This document shows positions 20,101 to 22,670 of a stretch of DNA of 22,670 nt, one piece after another. Made by a program: the position numbers and the translations under genes. Positions within the stretch are counted from its first letter, which is position 1. Every line of letters starts with the position of its first letter. The stretch is from Mnemiopsis leidyi. Its lineage: Eukaryota; Ctenophora; Tentaculata; Lobata; Bolinopsidae. The stretch spans positions 2,633-25,302 of the forward strand of contig JH153107.1 in NCBI GenBank assembly GCA_000226015.1, given 5' to 3'. Below the pieces are notes generated by a model. It had not been told where the DNA came from, ran no database searches, and was given only the letters and a program-made list of their open reading frames with translations.

Positions 20101-20144
20101 TAATTCCTTCTCAGTCAACAGAAAACGAAAATGTTTATGAAGAG
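6050..20144 (+). CDS. ARHGEF10/17-like Rho guanine nucleotide exchange factor, 3' part (27 exons)
   Basis: Twenty-seven exons join through 26 introns. Every junction keeps frame, giving about 1,030 residues (3,085 nt). Exons 1-5 encode the distal PH domain, exons 6-19 a long Tyr/Ser/Pro-rich linker, and exons 20-27 a WD40-like propeller. Known ARHGEF10/17 proteins activate RhoA-type GTPases through a DH domain before a PH domain, and end in a propeller. The junction sequence after the PH domain (QFSVECAAV) and propeller strands such as LWVGTQDA, VWLAIRNSPVIRLFH, RVTALL and LWIGTSSGVIVVVP are what I recognise. The DH domain is not between 1 and 6049, so the 5' exons lie upstream of the window. 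The last exon ends at a GTCAGT donor at 20145; read through, it reaches a stop about 20 codons later. At least one further propeller exon is expected outside. Most donors are GTAAG/GTGAG-like. I cannot separate ARHGEF17 from ARHGEF10/10L without alignment. Confidence 0.8.
8120..8409. other. Start of intron 6 with short repeats
   Basis: Non-coding. Two related ~33-bp stretches occur: AGAGGGGCAAATATCTGAGTTAACC near 8132-8163 and AGAGAGGCAGATATCTGAATTAACC near 8293-8327. They flank copy B of the dispersed repeat (8224-8294). Confidence 0.55.
8224..8294. repeat. Dispersed repeat, copy B
   Basis: It runs from GGTGCACGTAAGCAATA to GTCCGCTTTCCCAGCTAG and corresponds to 2141-2215. See copy A for the comparison. 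It sits in intron 6 of the RhoGEF, right next to the antisense sushi exon. Confidence 0.5.
8410..8592 (-). CDS. Antisense sushi (CCP) domain exon
   Basis: Read on the minus strand, a TTTCAG acceptor precedes 8592 and a GTAAGA donor follows 8410. They bound a 183-nt exon that encodes one complete sushi module of about 60 residues. Four cysteines are in order: VEC, TLTLNC, NTATC and PPNC, with the typical CPGGYTNLGGN turn after the second. The tryptophan usually found before the last cysteine is absent. Both splice sites are phase 1, the symmetrical class typical of shuffled extracellular modules. Sushi modules mediate adhesion or complement-type binding on secreted or surface proteins. No other exon of this gene is certain, so it may be a fragment or part of a gene nested in RhoGEF intron 6. 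Confidence 0.7.
8707..9008 (-). CDS. Antisense Cys-rich exon, probably same gene as the sushi exon
   Basis: On the minus strand an ATCTACAG acceptor precedes 9008 and opens in phase 1, matching the entry phase of the sushi exon further along. The frame encodes seven cysteines (LTWTCSNNGCSDCVGIYC, LDCRYGD and SMCSKWW), consistent with an extracellular domain I do not recognise. The frame runs to a stop at 8707 through a short hydrophobic stretch (LLLIVVYTIIFV) that could be a membrane or GPI tail. Alternatively the exon is spliced on to 8592; I found no good phase-1 donor (GTAAAT near 8765 gives phase 0). This makes a decayed or alternatively ended gene possible. Confidence 0.45.
9009..10041. 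other. Rest of RhoGEF intron 6
   Basis: No long frame on either strand. It contains a G10 run near 9300, and TGTTTGTTTAATGTNATTGAT repeated at about 9458-9499. Short minus-strand exons of the sushi gene could be hidden here, but none could be supported. Confidence 0.45.
10042..14113 (+). CDS. RhoGEF exons 7-19: tyrosine-motif linker
   Basis: Exons: 10042-10258, 10555-10576, 10626-10737, 11050-11088, 11265-11359, 11811-11891, 12105-12341, 12560-12672, 12862-12996, 13251-13362, 13555-13661, 13802-13928, 14042-14113, about 490 residues in all. The content is hydrophilic and low in hydrophobics, and looks disordered. Exon 7 has a PQPAEPQPAEP run and many TSQPQ repeats. Tyrosine motifs are spread along it: LYDENL, SPYAI, SYDSAL, DLYETPYEI, VYTDKI, MYDSQL, VYENF, TYENI. 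Pro-rich GPPPLPG (exon 9) could bind SH3 domains, and RRESS (exon 18) fits basophilic kinases. Joining exon 8 to 9 requires a 49-nt intron (10577-10625). Exons 9-11 then agree in phase, whereas straight read-through leads to a stop in exon 11. Vertebrate ARHGEF17 has a much shorter spacer here, as far as I recall. Confidence 0.72.
10577..10625 (+). other. Predicted 49-nt micro-intron between exons 8 and 9
   Basis: GTGAGT follows AGATC..GACAGC at 10576, and CACAG precedes 10626. Removing these 49 nt keeps phase 0 and puts exon 9 in the frame reading SQSYDSALVQQRAQPQSL. Exon 9 then ends in phase 1, as exons 10 and 11 require. Without removal the frame of exon 9 leads to phase 2 and a stop soon after entering exon 11. 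It is unusually GC-rich for an intron here. Confidence 0.55.
10766..10958. repeat. 21-bp minisatellite in intron 9
   Basis: About nine copies of CTATAATTAGGACTATAAAAA, one shortened (near 10850-10860), with a few base changes in the last copies. The unit length is a multiple of three, which explains the long repetitive open frames on both strands. These are not genes. Confidence 0.95.
11364..11660. repeat. ~25-bp minisatellite in intron 11
   Basis: About eleven imperfect copies of TACTTGTATAATGTATAGTTGTGTA, starting right after the GTAAGT donor at 11360. The open minus-strand frame at 11261-11716 is an artefact of this array. Confidence 0.95.
12776..12864 (-). repeat. tRNA-like element (degenerate tRNA or SINE head) in intron 14
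   Basis: Read on the minus strand, 12864 to 12792 is 73 nt. It starts GGCCTGGTTGATACAATGG, where TGATACAATGG resembles an A box, and later has CGGGGTTCGATCCCCGG, close to a B box/T arm. The GGCCTGG 5' end does not pair with the expected 3' acceptor arm. Instead it can pair with GGCCAGGCC slightly beyond (12776-12790). The T stem has an imperfect pair and no good anticodon stem is seen. So this is not a confident functional tRNA; a tRNA-derived SINE fragment is more likely. Its 5' end overlaps the first bases of RhoGEF exon 15. Confidence 0.55.
12999..13180. repeat. (GTTT)n microsatellite in intron 15
   Basis: About 40 copies of the tetranucleotide, starting at the GTAAGT donor of exon 15, with an early TTTTTT interruption at 13017-13023 and degenerate copies at the end. 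The Cys/Val/Leu/Phe and Lys/Gln/Thr/Asn repeat frames over it are not genes. Confidence 0.97.
14313..14348. repeat. 16-bp hairpin in intron 19
   Basis: ACATCTTCCCTAAAAC and GTTTTAGGAAAGATGT pair with one mismatch around an AATA loop. It lies directly before the TATAGTAAT array. Confidence 0.7.
14349..14549. repeat. AT-rich minisatellite (TATAGTAAT family) in intron 19
   Basis: Alternating TATATAGTAATA and ATATAGTAATT units, about 9-12 bp each, form higher-order blocks of about 20-50 bp. They run up to about 25 bp before the exon 20 acceptor. Confidence 0.95.
14573..20144 (+). CDS. RhoGEF exons 20-27: WD40-like propeller
   Basis: Exons: 14573-14730, 15292-15353, 15687-15785, 16263-16411, 16885-17059, 17313-17402, 17671-17779, 20066-20144. 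Phases from exon 20 on are 2, 1, 1, 0, 1, 1, 2, 0. The strand pattern of small blades is visible: LWVGTQDARLLVYQM, VFVGTSEGYIHVF, MWCSCGSQIFVIS, VWLAIRNSPVIRLFH and LWIGTSSGVIVVVP. Exon 25 adds a basic RRRR loop before VRVTALL. Exon 26 ends in SYMGHYDGVR, matching the conserved SYHAH...VKF type of turn in this family. Exon 27 has FLMQAQSRIRK and another acidic tyrosine motif, NVYEE. Two donors, GTCGGG at 14731 and GTCGGT at 17060, are poor matches to consensus. They are the only ones that join the blades in frame. The propeller is incomplete in the window. Confidence 0.8.
14731..15291. other. RhoGEF intron 20
   Basis: No gene is seen. A short CpG-rich patch (about 15045-15130: ACGCGCGG, GGCGCGCGGCG, CCACGTGTG) stands out from the AT-rich background and could be an internal regulatory element. 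The open frames at 15130-15404 are in part shadows of exon 21. Confidence 0.45.
15361..15507. repeat. 76-bp tandem duplication in intron 21
   Basis: Copy 1 (15361-15431) and copy 2 (15437-15507) share ATTCCACAATT, then AAAATCGGAGTAAGCCAGTG and TTTCCCAAACNCACTGCCAT. The right halves are almost identical; the left halves differ more. Confidence 0.9.
15786..16262. other. RhoGEF intron 22
   Basis: No gene on either strand. It contains repeated CACGTGACAT-type words near 16204-16236 (TCACGTGACATATTA and ACACGTGACATGATC), a local 25-bp duplication. Confidence 0.45.
16662..16818. repeat. ~20-bp minisatellite in intron 23
   Basis: About seven copies of AGAAAGATAAAGTCACGCGT with shortened versions, ending about 65 bp before the exon 24 acceptor. 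Frames across it on both strands are repeat artefacts; the + frame happens to run into exon 24. Confidence 0.93.
17226..17309. repeat. Three 28-bp repeats ending at the exon 25 acceptor
   Basis: Units ATTAGTGAMACTAACATCTTACTTTATT at 17226-17253, 17254-17281 and 17282-17309. The third has diverged at its end to CATTCTCTATC and runs straight into the TAG acceptor at 17310-17312. Confidence 0.9.
17407..17536. repeat. 12-bp minisatellite with CACGTG cores in intron 25
   Basis: About eleven copies of ATCACGTGTTGC/T, starting just after the exon 25 donor. Several units hold a perfect CACGTG E-box. The unit is four codons long, so three-frame open reading is expected and not a gene. Confidence 0.93.
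17857..17912. repeat. Loopless 28-bp inverted repeat in intron 26
   Basis: CCTAGACTATTACAAAAAG... and ...CTTTTTGCAAAAGTCTAGG fold back on a central TATATA with about three mismatches. It is a small palindromic or MITE-like element. Confidence 0.8.
18205..18210 (-). promoter_or_regulatory. Poly(A) signal of the nested antisense gene
   Basis: AATAAA on the minus strand, 15 nt after the TAG stop at 18228-18226. Its position supports the end of the gene as called. Confidence 0.6.
18226..19045 (-). pseudogene. Nested single-exon gene for a secreted protein, broken by a 7-bp duplication
   Basis: Read on the minus strand from the ATG at 19045, the protein begins with a clear signal peptide (MKILLLVAVTLTTRAVCA). 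It continues as a soluble domain with DDRFIGTYAEAL, VWRYPVNYIALVRHQ and VKVFRF. The frame closes at 18638. A second frame, offset by one base, continues the protein to 18226 with FSVAGDLAFNWVY, GNHFGCDPLNG, HEISNIQDC and GPVYGNYAIYVSGD. At the switch the plus strand reads TGAGCTGTGAGCTG (18661-18674), a 7-bp unit twice. With one copy the two frames would be continuous at about 270 residues. So the lesion is a single recent duplication, or an assembly or allele difference. Cysteines are few (four in the second part). No introns are needed. I do not recognise the family or a function. It lies antisense inside RhoGEF intron 26. Confidence 0.75.
19081..19085 (-). promoter_or_regulatory. TATA-like box of the nested antisense gene
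   Basis: GGTATAAGGCC on the minus strand lies about 37-40 nt upstream of the ATG at 19045. This implies a very short 5' leader. It also argues against the longer open frame that starts at 19144, upstream of the box. Confidence 0.45.
19086..20065. other. Rest of RhoGEF intron 26
   Basis: No supported gene. The minus-strand open frame at 19470-19724 has no recognisable domain. A tRNA-A-box-like word (AGTGATAAGGCGCTTGCC) occurs at about 19760-19777, without a B box. Confidence 0.4.
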
Positions 20145-21812
20145 GTCAGTTCTCTGGTTTTACCAATTTTTCGTACTTTTACACTGCAATATCAATGCGA
20201 TTGAATTACTGCAAAATTAAGTATTAAATTTAAGAAATGCAGAACGACAAATTTCACAATTTGTATCAGGATGCATTGTGTCATTTGTCGTGTTTTCTTT
20301 TTTTTGTATTTTTTTTCGTTTTGAGCAAAAACTCTGACGGGACTTTACTCAGATCACATCCCAAGTGATTATATCGTGCGGGAAAGGAATGGAAGATTTC
20401 AGAGATCATTCCACCAGCACTGCCAGTGATAACATACAAAACAGTTCGTATCTGATCGTGTGGCACTACCCTGTATCGGACGATAACGCTTAGCCCATCA
20501 GTGTCAATTAATTAGAAAGTGTTGTTCAAGTGAAAAATCTCTTGTTTTATATCCTGAACTCCTGAAGATCTATGTTCGGCTGGTTAATATCATGGATACG
20601 TTGTCAAATGTACTTATGTGATGATTTAACTGGGCAAAGTGAATATTGTTCCAGATGCTAAAAACGGTATTGATATTAATTTAATTTTTTATTTTGTTGT
20701 GGCAGAAATGTTCAAAGAATTTATTATATTTTTGCAGGCTGTTATTTTATGACTGTTAAAGGACACTTTAATTATGGGCTTCTGCTTTTGAAAGCGACAG
20801 TTATATTTAATATTATTTCCTCAACATCATTGGGTTGTGGAAATTTTATTAATGTTTAATTAAAATTCACTGTTAAATCGTATTTCTAATTCATAGTGGT
20901 ACAAAGATAAGTTCCGCTCTTATGAAGCAATGTGAATCGCTATTACTTTTTTATCCGTCAGTACTGCTGTACTAGATTTAAGCCCTTAAGACGGTGTAAA
21001 AATCTATTTTCAATTTACCCTCCGTTGGAACTGGTAGCTGTTTTGTAAGTAAATCACCGATTGGGTTAATATCAATTATTAAGGGTTGTGATGTTTTTAA
21101 TTTAATTAAGATTTTTACAAGGAATTCGCTTTACAGTTCGAGGAAATTCAATTCGCTGTGAGTTAATTTCATTTTAAAGCGCTCTCTTTAAAAATAGTTT
21201 ATTTATTGTCTTTTTTAAACAAGAATTCAATCAAGACACTTGAAATGGCTTTAAATTCCTTTCTGCAGGTAAAATATTTCCCGTTTCTGCAAGTAAAATA
21301 TTTCTGTCAAAAAGTTCATCTACGTAATAAGGAGTATTGTAAATGGTATCTTTACGGTGTATAGTCCTTCAATGTGCTATTGAGCATATTGAGCATGTAA
21401 TAATTATGAGCATATCAGTTTCCAGTGCCGAAAATAACTATATTTATGTCCCATTCCCAAGCATGACGGCCACTAAATTGACGCCCGTACGTGACGTGCG
21501 CGCTCCGCTAAGCTAGCTAGCTATGCAAACTTACGTGCCGCGCAACAATTACTGCAACCATTGCATTCGGCGTAGCGTTTTCCACATGTGTGGCCGTTTA
21601 TTGACATCCCCATAATCCCGGCCACGTCACCTGTTAAAAACTCTAAGTTTGACTAAGAGAGTAAGAGGAGCGATCGTTCTTCAATGAGATTGATATCGGA
21701 ATTTACGCTTTTAGTAGAAAGGCCAGGTGGACAAATCTTCAGGGCTTACCGGGCGATGCGCGGCTCTCTCTACGTTTCCCTCCGACAAAGACTGAGGTCC
21801 CCATGCAATTCA
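20145..21812. other. Non-coding region after exon 27
   Basis: AT-rich, with no frame on either strand that looks coding. It is probably an intron before the last RhoGEF exon(s), or 3' flank. A CpG-rich patch at about 21480-21620 contains AAGCTAGCTAGCTATG and paired GGCCACTAAATTGACG / GGCCGTTTATTGACAT half-sites, and might be a regulatory island. Confidence 0.45.
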
Positions 21813-22131
21813 GGGGTCGTTCACATAATATGTGACATATGACGTCAGCAAATTTTTCGGTATTTATAACTCCCCCCCCCCCTCAGTCATCATGACGAAA
21901 TGTCGAAATCCCCACTAAATGTACCATAATGACATAATCACAGTCGGAACCCCCCTACTTCATGTCAAAAAATTTCGATTTCTGGTCTTTTAATTTGCAG
22001 TCATTTTTGAAATTAGGGTGGTGCCAACCACCCCAGAAAAGACACTGAACCAAAAAAAAAAGAAAAAAAGTTGCCACCCCCCCTAGTATGACAATATGAA
22101 GTGTGGTTAGTGATATACGACCCCCCCCCCC
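21813..22131. mobile_element. C-tract repeat element with GGGGTCGT inverted ends
   Basis: It starts GGGGTCGTTCACATAATATG and ends with a C13 run followed by ACGACGC, whose complement again reads as a G run plus TCGT. Between them are C tracts (21873, 21951, 22076, 22119) alternating with short ATGACG/TCATGACG words. The layout resembles non-autonomous repeats I know from many invertebrate genomes. No coding capacity. The boundaries are approximate. Confidence 0.5.
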
Positions 22132-22144
22132 CACGACGCTTTTT

Positions 22145-22670
22145 TGCAAACGGATTGGGGCCAAACGGAAAGAGATAGAGACTTGAAAATTTCAGACAAG
22201 GTAGATTTCATCACGTTTTGTGGCTTAGGCTATGTCGCTCCGATCCCTCTAAGGGTACTTTAAGGCCTTAAAGGCCCTAAAAAAGTCTCTAAATCGGGGG
22301 ACGAATTGGAGTCCAAACGGAAAGAGATAGAGTCATGAAAATTTCCGGTATTGTAGATATCAGCGGATTCTGTGGCTTAGGCTATGTAAAAATTTGTTCT
22401 AAAGGCCTTTAAGGGCCTTTAAAGGCCCTTATGATCCTAAAATTGAAAATTTTCAACTTTGAGCTAGAAGAAAAGTTAGACATGTATTTTGACGTGAAAT
22501 TTGACGAGGAATCCGAATTTGATAGTTTCGGAGACCAAAAAAATGATCACGTGACCCCCTTAGTGACCCCTTATAAGGCCTTAAGGCCCCAAAATGAAAA
22601 TTTTCAACTTTGAGCTGAGAAAAAAGTTAGACCAGTATTTTGACGTAAATTTGACGAGGAATCCGAATTT
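22145..22670. repeat. Satellite-like tandem repeat, ~150-bp period
   Basis: CCAAACGGAAAGAGATAGAG occurs at about 22162 and 22312, and TGTGGCTTAGGCTATGT at about 22220 and 22371. GAAAATTTTCAACTTTGAGC occurs at about 22445 and 22596, and TTTGACGAGGAATCCGAATTT at about 22499 and 22650. Each unit holds AAGGCCTTAAAGGCCC palindromic blocks. The open frame at 22431-22613 lies within the array and is not a gene. The array continues past the window. Confidence 0.85.

Noticed and set aside
22431..22613. Small acidic protein frame
   Set aside because: It lies entirely in the tandem array; the second array copy has the frame altered.

Overview
The window looks like nuclear DNA of an invertebrate animal. 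Coding sequence is split into many short exons with GT..AG introns whose phases agree. Poly(A) signals and a TATA-like box are present, and the spacers hold minisatellites, fold-back elements and a tRNA-like repeat. There is no operon structure. I cannot name the species; a non-bilaterian or other soft-bodied invertebrate would fit, but nothing here decides it.

Positions 1-5250 carry a tandem array of three related intronless seven-transmembrane receptor genes on the + strand. Copies 1 (562-1680) and 3 (3996-5117) are intact. Copy 2 (about 2495-3491) is a decayed pseudogene with no start codon, an in-frame TGA and a frameshift. The family looks rhodopsin-like, but DRY is replaced by [I/V]RL and the usual NPxxY is absent. 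I do not recognise it as a named family.

Positions 6050-20144 (+ strand) carry 27 phase-compatible exons of one gene: the 3' part of a Rho guanine nucleotide exchange factor of the ARHGEF10/ARHGEF17 type. Exons 1-5 give the distal PH domain. Exons 6-19 give a linker of about 500 residues that looks disordered and is rich in tyrosine motifs. Exons 20-27 give a WD40-like propeller. The catalytic DH domain is not in the window. It must lie upstream of position 1 or be missing, so the receptor array probably sits inside an intron of this gene. The final exon(s) probably lie beyond the window.

Two pieces of antisense coding sequence lie in introns of this gene. Intron 6 holds a phase 1-1 sushi (CCP) exon and a Cys-rich exon on the minus strand. 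The 2.3-kb intron 26 holds a compact single-exon gene for a secreted protein on the minus strand, with a TATA-like box, signal peptide and poly(A) signal; its reading frame is broken by a 7-bp tandem duplication.

The introns from exon 9 onward carry a striking series of unrelated tandem repeats (units of 4, 9-21, 12, 20, 21, 25, 28 and 76 bp). The last 0.9 kb is repetitive: a C-tract element with GGGGTCGT ends, then a satellite-like array with a period of about 150 bp.
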